From Paulinella micropora (taxonomy: Eukaryota; Cercozoa; Imbricatea; Euglyphida): 64,000 nucleotides of DNA. Both the position numbers and the translations under genes were made by a program. The DNA is taken from contig BJOX01000160.1 in assembly GCA_009731375.1 (NCBI GenBank), positions 787,115 to 851,114 of the forward strand, in the 5' to 3' direction. The notes beneath the pieces are model-generated. The model had not been told where the DNA came from and did not search any database. It saw only the letters and a list, made by a program, of their open reading frames with translations. The first letter of the stretch is position 1. Each line of letters starts with the position of its first letter. Positions 43,624 to 54,233 of the stretch are shown piece after piece.

Positions 43624-43860
43624 TGTAGGCATCACCCCCCGGATAGCCGGTAAAAAATACCTTTTCCTGGTGACAGGTGCACCAGCTTGTTTTTCAGTAT
43701 TATTTGTCCGAATTGGACCTGATGCCATTTTATTCCTGGTCTGTTGCCGTTTTCCTTTTTGGCTTCACTGAGCTAATACAACGAGACATCATTCTCATTC
43801 TTGAGGACTGTGTTTGGTTGTATTACCGACTTTTTACGAGCTATCGTTGGGGGCATTACA
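43624..43860 (+). repeat. 3' LTR of the Gypsy element
   Basis: 237 bp, one mismatch to the 5' LTR, followed by the target duplication CCTC. Confidence 0.93.
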
Positions 43861-44250
43861 CCTCGACCCAGTGAGGATGCTGGGAAGTTCCTTACTGCAG
43901 TGAGACCGATTAGGCGGACTTCCTCTAAGCCCCAAGAAGCCTCTGTCGTACCGAAGTGATCCGCGGCGCACTGGTGGGTGTACATCACCCAATCTGACCG
44001 CCGAAGGGTAGATTGTGTGTTGCATACTACGACCTCCCCGCCAAGGGGATACAGGGCGTGTTGATAGTGGTACTTCTGCCGATCTGGTCGCCAAAGAAAG
44101 GCCAGAACGGACGAAGTAGCAACTGTTGGACCTCAGTTCCACCGAGGACATCTCAGCCAGGGAGCCCGACCAATACGGGAAAGCCAGACCAAAAGAAGTT
44201 ACTCCTCACATTTGGATGACAAGGGTCATCAAGGGGGGGGGGGGGAAGTG
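43861..44250 (+). other. Right flank of the Gypsy insertion, ending in a 13-G polypurine-like tract
   Basis: No clear protein. The segment ends AAGGGGG... (44231-44248) followed by TGTAGAGC. This looks like a polypurine tract and LTR start of an older element into which the Gypsy copy inserted. Confidence 0.4.
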
Positions 44251-44778
44251 TAGAGCAAAATTCAAAATTTAAATTTGATAATTAAATCAGAAGTCAAATT
44301 CGAATTTCGCGTATGTTCCGAAATCCAAATCACTCTGAGTAACGCCTAAAGTTACATTTCTTACCTTCGATCGCCGATACGATTCCAAGAAGGAAAATAA
44401 GCAGTCAATCTCGAGCTAAACCTTGACAGCCCACATATTCCTTCCGCTCACATTTACCTCTCTACTCCTAACTAACGGGGGTTACCGGATAAACCGGGGA
44501 GGGGGGATTGTAGGCGAAGACAGGTAAATATGTGCTACACTGATTTATGTACCCCAGTATCAAAACAGACACAACTTCATAAGAGGCAGTTAATATTACT
44601 AATCCTCTTAACCGGATAACGATAATATTAATAGAAATGAACGTTACACTTTTTAGGCAGGACTTGAATATATTATCGTTAGGCAGGACAACGGGAACTG
44701 GCTGGTGCCACGGTTTGCCTTGGTTATTTTTGACTTTGCTAGTCTCACACATTTTCCCACCCGATCTGTGATACTTAC
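44251..44778. other. Possible degraded LTR sequence
   Basis: Part of this stretch (about 44540-44700) loosely resembles the Copia-like LTR at 32534 (shared AGGCAGTTAATATT-like and TTAGGCAGGAC-like phrases). A second purine run, GGGGAGGGGGGATTGTAGG, sits at 44497-44515. Boundaries are not resolvable. Confidence 0.3.
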
Positions 44779-45054
44779 TCAGTATATATAAGCGAAGAAA
44801 ATTAGGTTATTGGCGAAGTTGTTAGAATTGGTTGAGTAAAAGGATAGGCCCATCAATAAATACATTCTTTTATCACCGAACCGGCAAAATGCCTCGGGGC
44901 TTGGGTGGCTTGCACGTAGCAACCTGAGCCGGGTGACCAACGGAAACACTTTTAATATCAAATTTTCCAACGCACGCACCCTGCTGATCGCCACATAACC
45001 AAGCACTAATGGATTAGCTGACTTCCCTAAATCCACGTTGATAATTGGGGGCAC
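44779..45054 (-). pseudogene. C-terminal scrap of a PIF1-family helicase
   Basis: The frame contains NPLVLGYVAISRVRALENL, matching the end of PIF1-like helicases, where the Y-[VT]-A-[LI]-S-R motif follows the substrate-binding region. Only the last conserved box is present. The source may be a host PIF1 gene or a Helitron-like element. Confidence 0.5.
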
Positions 45055-45470
45055 TGACTCGAAGTTACAATCAGTGTTTTTTTAATCTACCGACCGGAGT
45101 TTTCACTCTCTGAAGCTCTTCAATCATACTACTCAGTAGCTATTTCTCTTAGTTTTAGCACCGCACGCAAGGCCTAAATACTTTTATTTATTAATAACTT
45201 GAATTTCCAGGGGTCGATTTTGGTCATGTACATCGGTGGCACAGTATGATCACTATTAATATTAATGATAGTACTTTCCTCAATTTTTATTTTAATTTTT
45301 TTTCTTTACTCTTCAATTTTCCTCTTCAACACTTCCCACTTAATCCAAGTAATGGCAAGTATTTTATTAAAACAGTGTTTGCGTAAAAAGGCCAGTATTT
45401 TATTGTTGAAAGCAGTGTCTATATCAAAAAGGGTGGCAAGCATTTTATTAAAACAGTGTTTGCGTAAAAA
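45055..45470. other. Stretch with a duplicated 41-base phrase
   Basis: GGCAAGTATTTTATTAAAACAGTG recurs with small changes (45355 and 45435). A shorter related unit lies between them. No gene. Confidence 0.5.
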
Positions 45471-46039
45471 AAAGTGAAGAAAGTAAGAAAGAAAAGAAAG
45501 AAAAGGAAGAAAAGGAAGAAAAAGAAAAGAAAGAAAGAAAAAGAACAGAAAGAAAGAAAAAGAAAAGAAAGAAAAAGAAAAGAAAGAAAAGAAAAAGAAA
45601 AGAAAGAAAAGAAAAAGAAAAAGAAAAGAAAAGAAAAAGAAAAGAAAAGAAAGAAAGAAAGAAAGAAAAGAAAAAGAAAAAGAAAGAAAAGAAAGAAAGA
45701 AAAGAAAGAAAGAAAAGAAAGAAAGAAAGAAAGAAAGAAAGAAAAACAGAAACAGAAAATAAGAAAGAAAAGAAAGAAAGAAAAGAAAGAAACGAAAGAA
45801 ACGAAAGAAAGAAACGAAAGAAAGGAAGAGAGAAAAAAGAAAAGAAAAGAAAAGAAAGAAAAGAAAGAAAGAAAGAAAGAAGAAAGAAAAGAAAGAAAGA
45901 AAAGAAAGAAAAGAAAAGAAAGAAAAGCAAAGAAAAGCAAAGAAAAGCAAAGAAAAAAAAAGAAAGCAAGAAAAGAAGAGCAAAGAAAAGCAAGAAAAGA
46001 AAAGCAAGAAAAGAAAAGAAAGGACGAAAGAAAGAACGA

Positions 46040-46071
<32 letters not shown>

Positions 46072-46118
46072 AACGAAGGAAGGAAGGATGGAAGGAAGGA
46101 AGGAAGGAGGAGCAAGAT
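45471..46118. repeat. GAAA-type purine microsatellite
   Basis: About 650 bases of GAAA/GAAAA units with occasional C and a GGAA end. No coding capacity. Confidence 0.92.
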
Positions 46119-46609
46119 GCAGCCGTTTCATAACAAGGAAGAAAGGAAGGTGAAAACCATTAAAAAAAAGGGAAGTGAGGGACGACAATAGCCAAGAGAA
46201 AAAGCATACACAAAACCGAAAGAAAAACAAGGGCCCCACTTTGAAAAAGGAAGGTAATTGTGTTCAGCTAATAAAAAACGTATGACAAGTCGTTTTGGTT
46301 CGTAAATAATAAGAAACACTCACATTTAAACAAATCGAAAGCATGTAAAGTCACAGACAAACAGGGTCTGAATGCTTATACACCGGTCGTGCGATGTCCG
46401 ATGCAATGCTACTCCTCATAGGTCGCACACTTTAAGTCCACGATAAATACCCACACTATAACTCAACCATTTTATAATACAGTTCATGAATAATTTCGAT
46501 TCACCCAAGTTTCTTTTGTGCTTCTCGCAAATTCCAGTGTAATATTCTGCAAACAGACAAAAACAAGTATCACATGATAAAACAGTGAGCATCGCACTCG
46601 AGTGAGCTC
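46119..46609. other. 3' flank of the NAD kinase gene, nothing recognised
   Basis: AT-rich unique sequence downstream of the predicted stop codon at 46612-46610. Confidence 0.5.
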
Positions 46610-49600
46610 TTACCCAGATACTCCATGTATCCAATCTGTTGTCTGATCGAAGTTACAGATACCTGAAAAGATTTTAATGTAAGTACATACGTTTGACCCG
46701 TATGGCTTGCGTCAAACTCCCTCTTTGCTTCCCGTGGCTGCTCTATCTCTGTCTCTCTCTGTCTCTGTCTATGTCTCCTTCCCTCTCTCTGTCTCTGTCT
46801 ATGTCTCCTTCCCTCTCTCTCTCCCTCAAACCCCTTTCTCCCTTTCTCTCTCTTTCTCTCCCTCCCCACAAGTGAAGATACTAAATATAGATTATACAAT
46901 CTAGTCATATAATGCATACATAGAACATGTTTTACATAGTTACTGCTCATACGACGAGGCAGTTCTGCGCGATAAAGCCGGACAAAATATCGTCCAGTGG
47001 GCGCTACCCAGAAAAAAGCATCCACTGGGCGATATCCGCAAAATAGCGTCCACCGGGGGGATAATCCAAGCGCTGAATTTATTGGGTTTTACGTAATTGC
47101 CCTAGTTGCTGTCCACCACAAACCAAAAAAAAAGTTGTGAAACTTTTTTTGTTTGTGGTGGACAGCAATTTTTGACGTAAAATCCAACAACCTCAGCTTA
47201 GGAATATACGCAATTTGCAGGACATACGTCATGATGACATGTTCGATGTTTGCCTCGTCGTATGAGCATTAAGATATAATAATGAGGAAAGGATCGGGCT
47301 TCACCGCCCAGAGGTGGAACCGTGGAAAAGCCCTCGCGCAAGCGCTCGGGCTTTTCACCTCCCCTCGGCTCTTCTGGGCAGTAAAGCCCTCTCTTCCTTC
47401 ATTAAGTATAAGATAGTGATGTAAAAGATGTTTACATGATTAAAACTTCAAAAAATTTACAATTTCATACCAGTATTTGGATCAGTCATACATTCAAAGC
47501 CATGCATACTTCCGATGATAGATGTGTAGGCTGTATTCTATTTTATGCGCGCTAGGAAGAAAAGTACCCGGGATGGGGTACGAGGCCACACGGATGTGCA
47601 CTCGATCCTTCTTGTCAAGCATGTGCACTTTTTGCCCGTCAACGATACACTATGGAACAACAAGAACAACTGAATGTGAAACAAGACGGGAAAGAGCGGT
47701 CACGGACCACTGGACGGGTGCGCGCATTGTCTGAAACCTACCAACCATGGAGTATACACTTTATAAATCAAAGCAAGTGACTGACTTTGATCGTGACGAC
47801 AGAGCTGTCGGGCACCACCAGTGGTCGGAAAGACAACGAAAATGGTGCATTTGGTGTGATGAGAATGCCTGGCACATGAGGGTGCACCAAAGTACCACCT
47901 GCAGACAGGTTGTAAGCGCTGGAGCCGGTGGGAGTGGCAATGATGATGCCGTCAGACTGTGCCTTAGTAAAGAAAACATTGTCCACGTAGCAATCTAGAG
48001 TGACCATGCCCGCTTCTGTGCCGCGGTCTATCACCACTTCGTTAAGAACACTCCATGGGCCAGAGACTGTGGAGTCCCTTGCTGGCAGCTTGACTGGTGG
48101 GGGAGAGAGAGAAGAGGCTGCGACAGAGGAAGACTGTGAGGTCTCGAGTGGCTCCACTTTTCTGGTCACTCTGACTGAGAGTCGGCTGCGCAAGGTGATG
48201 TAGAAATCTCCAGCGAGCACCTTGGTCAGCGACTCCTTGTAGCCTTCAATAGGAAATCCAGTTAAAAAGCCCAAGGAACCCAAAGCAAAGGCTATGACGG
48301 GAGGCATGGCTCGTTTGAAAAGGCGAGAACACCAAAGGACTGTTCCATCTCCTCCCAAGCTCACAATAAAATCCACTGTTCTGTTAAGAGACGATTCCTC
48401 GCTTGCATTCCAGGTTTTTAAAAAATTAGGCATGCCCTCCTCTCGCTGCACCGTTGGTTCAACGTACACTGACAGTCCTTGCTTGTGTAGGAAGTTTGCT
48501 ACCTTCGCAGTCCAAGTTGTGGCAGTCTTGTCTCGAGGCTTCTTTACTATCAATGCTGCCTTTGGAGGCGCACCCCAGATGAGGCGGCACAGGTTGCGCG
48601 AAGCGATGTTGTACTTGATCTCTGAGTTCTTGACGAGTTCATACTCCATCCCCTGCGCATTCGCTTGAAGCAGCCTCAAGGCGGGTTTTCTTTGGTCTTG
48701 ATTAAACTTAGAAACTTTGAGCACGGGTCTGGGTGCGGCACGAGACGCATCGCCAGTGTCTAGGGTCACTAGGTCACTGTCTACCAAATTGCGTTGTTCA
48801 AAGTCTTGCTGAAAGTCCCGGATTACTGAAGAGTCATCGTTGTTCTGTCTGCTGAACTCGAGCTTATCCTGTCCAGTATTTTGGACACGGGGGGCCGAGA
48901 GAGCTTTCAAATTGTGCTCCAGCCGTGAGATGTCGAGCTGACAATGGTCAAGTTCGATTTCAAGGTCTGCCAGCTTGCGTCGTAGCTTGACCTCAGCCCC
49001 CACTGCCGAATGGTAACTGGATGGACTGGCGTACTTGATAGCAACATCTTTGGAGTTCAATCCGTTTTGTGAGCCCCTCTTTGTTCGCTGCTGGCCCAGA
49101 AGGTGCAAAATTTCTTCAAGAGCGGCGTGGACCTCACCTGACCCTTCTTCCCGGCTTGGGTACGATTCTTCGCCGCCATGAGTGCCTGAGGCTCGAGCTT
49201 TGACCAGCACGAACTCACGCACGCCACGTACCCAATCCCACGTTTGATCAAAGTTGCAGATTCCTAACATGGGGTAAAGACACGGATGAACGAAGGGATC
49301 CCCTAAACGAACATACCAGGAATTGGAAAAGCGTCGACTCGTAAATTCACTTTGTCGTTCCTACATGCACAGCTCTAAAATGCCTCCTTTCCAACTTGAC
49401 AGACGCTTACGGCTCAAGGTTAAAAACTGTAAGCCCATCGACAATAACCTAAATCAGCAATGTTTCGTGCGACAGGTGGAGTCTGCACACTGCACTATGG
49501 AAAAGGGGAAGGGATTGGAACCACTGGCTTGCAGCGCGAAGCATCCGATACCTACAAGTAAGAAGCGGCAGGCGTATATCCAAAAATTTGCCAGCGGACA

Positions 49601-51153
49601 AGGACCTTGATAGTGACCACGGAGCTGTCTGGAAGCAGCATGGGACGAAAGGACAAGGAATGTGGAGCGATCGGAGTCAGCATCATGCCGGGGACGTGAG
49701 GGTGCAGCAAAGAACCACCTGCAGACAGGTTGTAAGCGCTGGAGCCGGTGGGAGTGGCAATTATGATGCCGTCGGACTGGGCCTTGGTGAAGAAAACATT
49801 GTCCACGTAACAATCCAGATTGACCATGCCCCCCTCAGGGCCTCTGTCGATGACCACTTCGTTAAGACATCTCCACGGTCCGAAATGCTTGGTATCCCGA
49901 GTCTGTGGAGAGCGCGGATCAGAAATCGAGGAAGAAGGAGAAGTAGGACGGCTGGAGGCTGAGGAACGCAATGACGAAGGAGAAGTAGGACGCGGAGATT
50001 GTGATGACGAACAGGATGATAAGGAAGCAGAGGAAGACGAAGAGGAAGCGGAAGAAGAGGAAGGAGATGAATCTGTTCTGGAAACTCTAGCACACAATCG
50101 GCTGCGCAGGGTAATGTAGAAACCTCCGGCAATCACCTTCGTAAGGGATTCCTCGTACTCTTCGATAGGAAAAGCGGTCAAAAAGCCCAGAGAGCCCATA
50201 GCAAACGAAATGACGGGAGGCATGGCTCGAGGGAAGAGGCGAGAGCACCAAAGCACAGTACCCTCCCCTCCTATAGTAACAGCGAAATCAATGTCACGAT
50301 TGAGCGTCGCTTCCTGGCTCGGACTCTTCCAGGTTTGTAAAAAGTCAGGCATACCCTCTTCTCTTAGTACTTTCGGTTCGACAAACACCGTCAGCCCTTG
50401 TCCATGCAGAAACTCTGCTACCCTCACGGTCCACTTAGTGACATTCGGGTCTCGAGGCTTCTTCACTATCAAAGCTGCCTTTGGAGGAGCACCCCAAACT
50501 AAGCGGCAAAGATTTCTACTAGCAATGTGGTACTTGATCTCTGAGTTCTTGAAGAGTTCATACTCCACGCCCTGCGCGTTAGCTTGAAGTAGGCGCAAAG
50601 CAGGTTTGGCTTTGGCAGGTCTTTGCTCTGGTGGTGCAGGTGTCCTCTCAAAATAAACAGGAGACATGGGCTGTCGCACTCGGTTGAAGACATGGGCTGT
50701 CAACTGCTGATGGAGCTTCTCTTCATCATCATGGTCGCTATCATATCCTTCATCATCGATAGACGAAATCTCGTGTTCAAAGCGAATTGCGGTGTTGGGA
50801 CCGCGAGCGAGCTTCTTGTTGGGTATGATTACCTTTTTTTTCTGTGGTGTTGTTTGTGGTCCAGAGTTGGCTTGGCGAGGTAGAAGCTTCTTTTCAAGCG
50901 CAGCTTTAGACTCTTTGCAGCGTGCAAGCTCTGCCTCCAGTTCTTTCAATTTGGTTTGCAAAGTCTTCTCCCTCATTTCCGAATGGCTCATTGAATAATA
51001 TGAGGAAGGTGTTGATTCAGATGACGGAGGCCTGCTCTCCAACAAGGACAAGATTTGCTCCAAATTGGCTTTGAGCACATCTGTCGGGCCTTTATGGTCA
51101 TTCCCAATATTCCCATTGATACTCATTTTTATTTTAGCCCCATTTATTGTCAT
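46610..51153 (-). CDS. Double-domain NAD kinase: two tandem NAD kinase domains in one predicted protein
   Basis: NAD kinase phosphorylates NAD+ to NADP+. Predicted minus-strand exons: A1 49606-51153, A2 49522-49551, A3 49411-49448, A4 49317-49360, A5/B1 47786-49263, B2 47708-47737, B3 47568-47649, B4 46610-46662. All are GT-AG and in phase, giving 1,100 residues. Each half has an acidic coiled N-part, [20 protein letters not shown], the GG[DE]GT motif, [36 protein letters not shown] and a C-terminal DG...YPIPG-type end. Exon A5/B1 reads from the end of domain A ([13 protein letters not shown]) into domain B without a stop. Domain A has GGEGT (codon 50263-50265) and domain B has GGDGT. Start is MTINGAK (51153) or MSING (51126); the open frame extends further up but through low-complexity sequence. 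Alternative: two genes, with a donor used right after DWVRG. Confidence 0.82.
46944..47268. mobile_element. MITE-like foldback element in NAD kinase intron
   Basis: Perfect 17-base terminal inverted repeats, TGCTCATACGACGAGGC (46944-46960) and its complement (47252-47268), enclose 325 bp. A strong internal palindrome has arms TTGCTGTCCACCACAAAC (47106-47123) and its complement (47151-47168). Three imperfect GTCCACTGGGCG-like units lie near the left end. No transposase. Confidence 0.65.
47279..47405. mobile_element. Second foldback element in the same intron
   Basis: About 125 bp. The outer arms (TAATGAGGAAAGGATCGGGC... against its imperfect complement ending CTTCCTTCATTA) enclose an inner hairpin, GTGGAAAAGCCC / GGGCTTTTCAC (47322-47358). 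It abuts the first MITE. Confidence 0.5.
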
Positions 51154-52004
51154 TTCCAAACATCCCTTTCTCGTTTGTTGGTGGCCCACTATCTCTCCCA
51201 AACTAGAATAGAGTCTGTCTTGTCTCTGTCTGTCTGTGTCTGTTTTGGGAGATAGTTTTATTGGTGGCCCACAAGCCCACAAGAAACGGGAAAATACCAA
51301 CTCCACCAGAAAAGGCACTGGCCCCTCAAAAATGTAGCTTAGGTGGCACTTCCGCTCCTCAATGAATTCGGTAGATCTAGATCGGCACTAAAAAAAGAAC
51401 AATTAGTCAGAAGAAGATAAGTACCCTTTTTCCGCAGGTATTTTCAAGAAAATACAAGCGAAAAAAATATTATTCTACCCAAATCACCATTAGACTACCA
51501 TTTTAAAACAACTAACTAAATCAAAGATAAATCAAAGAGAAAACGAAAATGACAGCGAAAAGGACATCTCGTTTCTTTTCTGACCTCACCAAAGTAGAAT
51601 AGGGTGCCACTTGTGCACGCTCGTTCAATGCAGTTTCACTAGAGAAACAACAATAAGTGCAGTTATTCATAATTTCCTCTACCTATTCTCTCTAAATTCA
51701 AAAAAACAATTTCATTAAAATCTCTCTTACTGCGAAAAGTTGTCCAAGTGTCCTCACTGAAGGACAGAAAGAAGTCCAAAAGAGTGCAAAAAAGCAAAGC
51801 ACATTCGGTGTGTATTTTCGCTTCACCTTTTCTGTGTCTGGTGTGAGAAGTGTTTTTCCACTAAGAGCAGTTATTTAGTTTTAAGGCTACCGATTTATAA
51901 CAAATACAGTCAGACAAAAGAAAAAAAACTGCTATTTGTAAATAATCATTAATATGTTAAAAATTTAATTCCATTTAAGGATATATATTAATAACACATA
52001 TAAA
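51154..52004. other. Junction stretch between the NAD kinase gene and the PLV segment
   Basis: Holds the 5' flank and probable leader of the NAD kinase gene, then AT-rich sequence. No terminal inverted repeat or target duplication of the PLV could be picked out by eye. Confidence 0.5.
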
Positions 52005-52511
52005 ATGGATGACATTCTACAGAAAATCAACAAGGGAGGTGTATATGTTATGAACAACGATGTATCCCCAAGAGTAGTTGTAAGGTGGGGAGAGGAACAC
52101 AAACTTAAGTTAAATATTTTTGTATAAATGGAAAAAGAAATAAGGAACAAGCCTTAGAGGAAGCAAATAGATTTTATGAAGAAAACATTAGACCTAAATA
52201 TGAAGTTTAGAAAAAATACAATTCTGAACGAGTTAAGCAAAATAAACAACAATACAAAAATGAATGGAATAAGGAATGGATGAAAAAAAATTTATATGTG
52301 AATGTGGTGAAGAGACAACAAATGCTTACAAAACAAGATATCTTTTATCAAGCAATCACTAATTAAGAATGAAAAGAATTAATCTTTCAAATGATAATTT
52401 AAATATAGAAAAAATAAAATGTGAATGTAGTTTAATTATTAGAAGAAATAGGAAAGAAATTCATGAGACAACCACAAAACATACGAAATACATTCAAGCC
52501 AAAAATAATTA
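52005..52511 (+). pseudogene. PLV/giant-virus-type small zinc-finger protein, broken
   Basis: Frames starting MDDILQKINKGGVYVM and passing through Lys/Asn/Gln-rich helices (KQNKQQYKNEWNKEW) reach two CECG-like Cys pairs (ICECGEETTN, IKCECSLII), each followed by His residues. This resembles short CxC...H-type fingers common in large-virus genomes. At least two stops and two frame changes interrupt it. Confidence 0.4.
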
Positions 52512-52610
52512 ATAACTTACAAATCTAACTTTTCAACTTTCTTTTAATTCTAGGACTACTTCGTATGTTTTCCTGTTTAATTTCAAGTGATTTCAATAAA
52601 TTTATATTTT

Positions 52611-53522
52611 TTAATCTTTAGTAATTTGTTTAACGTTATCAGCTAACTGCTCTGCCGGTTCTGTTTCTTCCGGTTGCTCATCAACATTGGTCTTTAATAA
52701 TTCACTTAGCATTACTAAGTCATCTTCAGATAGATAACTTTAAAGCACTTACGGCCCTTAACCTTAAATATAGTTTTACTGAATTGTTTATCACCTTTAG
52801 AAAAAATAGTTTTTCTAATTCCTTTCTCACTCTTGTTCCCTTAGGGAATTCATTAATTAAAGGATTTCTGTTTATTTCCTGGTTGTTTTTTTCAGTTCCT
52901 TCATAAATATTAATAGGTACTGTTTTAATTGTTGAATAATATGTTTTATTATAAGCATTAACAACCTCATGAATAATCGGCACCCTTTGAAAATTTTCAT
53001 TAAATTTCCATATTAAATTTAATTTATTCAGTATTGTTCTAATAAATCTATCTATTATTCCCATTGTTCTGTGATCGCCTACTTGAACCAGTCTGTGCTC
53101 AATATTGTTTTGTCTAAAATATTCAGCCACTTCACCCTTAAACTCATTTCCATTATCTGAAGTAATACTTTTAGGGACTTCTTTCGTAAATATTTTTTTA
53201 ATCCTTCCAAAACATAACCTGTAGTTTTATTTTTTATTGGTTCAATCCACCCACGACTGCTATAGACATCAATGGCTACTGGTCCGAAATTATAGTTTGC
53301 ATTACCTTTCTTTGTTGCAACATTTGACATATCAAGTAAGTCAATAAATACTTGGCTTAGTGGTTTAGCCTCGGGGGCAGTTATTGTGTTCCATATCTTA
53401 GCGTGCTTTGATTGCTTGTGTATTTCAATTGCTTCTTTAAGTTTTTCTTTCCGCTCTGTCTGCTCAGGAGTTTCTTGTTGTTGTTGTTGTTGTTGTTGCT
53501 GATTTGCGTGCTTATTATCCAT
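52611..53522 (-). pseudogene. Maverick/PLV rve-type integrase, frameshifted
   Basis: Retroviral-type integrase used for virus insertion. A Gln-rich N-terminus leads to KPLSQVFIDLLDMS (first Asp) and AIDVYSSRGWIEPIKNKT. A 7-A run near 53180 then breaks the frame. The next frame has the second Asp (in SDNGNEF) and VGDHRTMGIIDRFIRTIL, where the third acidic position appears as Asp. The C-terminal part (KGTRVRKELEK) shifts frame again after about 52800 and the coding trace ends about 52611. TCTA lies 8 bases before the ATG. At least two frameshifts, so inactive as assembled. Confidence 0.72.
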
Positions 53523-53529
53523 GATATTT

Positions 53530-53554
53530 TAGAATTGCGTTTCGTGCTCCGCAC
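53530..53554. promoter_or_regulatory. TCTA promoter-like motif and GTGC-tcc-GCAC hairpin upstream of integrase
   Basis: On the minus strand ATTCTAAAATATC precedes the integrase ATG; AT-rich TCTA is a late promoter signal in Mavirus and CroV. Next to it, 53544-53554 forms a 4-bp stem with a TCC loop, like other intergenic hairpins in this segment. Confidence 0.4.
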
Positions 53555-53642
53555 TCTCTCTTATTCTAAAACATCTTTTTTTCTTATTCTTCTTTATTTA
53601 ATCGCATACGATGTTTGTTGAAGACGAAGTCTGAAACAAATA

Positions 53643-54167
53643 TCAAAATTTTAAGAAACATTTTTCAATATCATTACTTTTTTCTTTCTTGCTTGGCTTC
53701 TCTGCTTGATTATAAACATTAACTGATATGTTTGACTTCTTACCATTTGATTTCTTAGATTTAGGCTTTTGCTCTTCTTCAATTTCTTCACTTTCGCTTT
53801 CGCTATCATCAGGTTCAGGCTCAGGCACATGCTTTTTACTTACTTTCTTCTTTGCTTCCGCTTTCTTTCTTCTTATTTTCATTTTAGCCATCTTTTCTGC
53901 AATGATATCTGTGAAATCACATTCTTCATCGCTCTCACTGCTTTCTTCTGGTGTGTCATCTTGGTCTTTTCCATTAATAATATCATTAGCAACACCCATT
54001 TCGGCCATGCGGCTTATCTTTTCCTCCATCTCTTCATCATTGCCTACATAAGCCTTTCTACACTTTGCTAATTTCTCTTTTGCTATTTCAATCTTTTGTT
54101 GTTTCTTATTTTTTATTCCCTCAACTGCTTTTCCCCAGTTCTTACGACTTGCTTTGGGAGACTGCAT
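53643..54167 (-). CDS. Highly charged PLV protein of unknown function
   Basis: 174 residues, intact. The basic N-terminus (MQSPKASRKNWGKAVEGIKN) is followed by alternating Lys-rich and acidic stretches (EESSESDEECDF, EPEPDDSESESEEIEEE) and a Lys-rich end. Probably disordered or coiled. It lies between integrase (same strand) and the divergent fibre gene. Not recognised. Confidence 0.6.
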   Translation of the reverse strand: MQSPKASRKNWGKAVEGIKNKKQQKIEIAKEKLAKCRKAYVGNDEEMEEKISRMAEMGVANDIINGKDQDDTPEESSESDEECDFTDIIAEKMAKMKIRRKKAEAKKKVSKKHVPEPEPDDSESESEEIEEEQKPKSKKSNGKKSNISVNVYNQAEKPSKKEKSNDIEKCFLKF

Positions 54168-54233
54168 TTATACTAAGATTACTATATTTTAGTATTTTTT
54201 TTAAATAAATAAATAAATAATTAATATACGAAT

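Larger units (their letters stand above)
33248..43860 (+). mobile_element. Complete Ty3/Gypsy-type LTR retrotransposon, 10.6 kb, recently inserted
   Basis: The two 237-bp LTRs (TGTAGGC...GCATTACA) differ at a single position. A 4-bp target duplication CCTC flanks them (33244-33247 and 43861-43864). gag and pol are open over their whole lengths. Order of domains: Gag, UGA, protease-like, reverse transcriptase, RNase H, integrase with GPY/F-type module, then a long C-terminal extension. Near-identical LTRs mean a young, possibly still active copy. Confidence 0.93.

Noticed and set aside
45306-46239. Phe/Leu/Ser-rich and Lys/Arg/Glu-rich frames up to 269 codons
   Set aside because: GAAA microsatellite artefact.
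47768-49270. Stand-alone 500-residue NAD kinase starting MLGICNFDQ
   Set aside because: The first codons match the C-terminal exon of an NAD kinase (compare 46610-46662) and are preceded by an acceptor AG, so this ATG is probably intronic and the exon belongs to the upstream domain.
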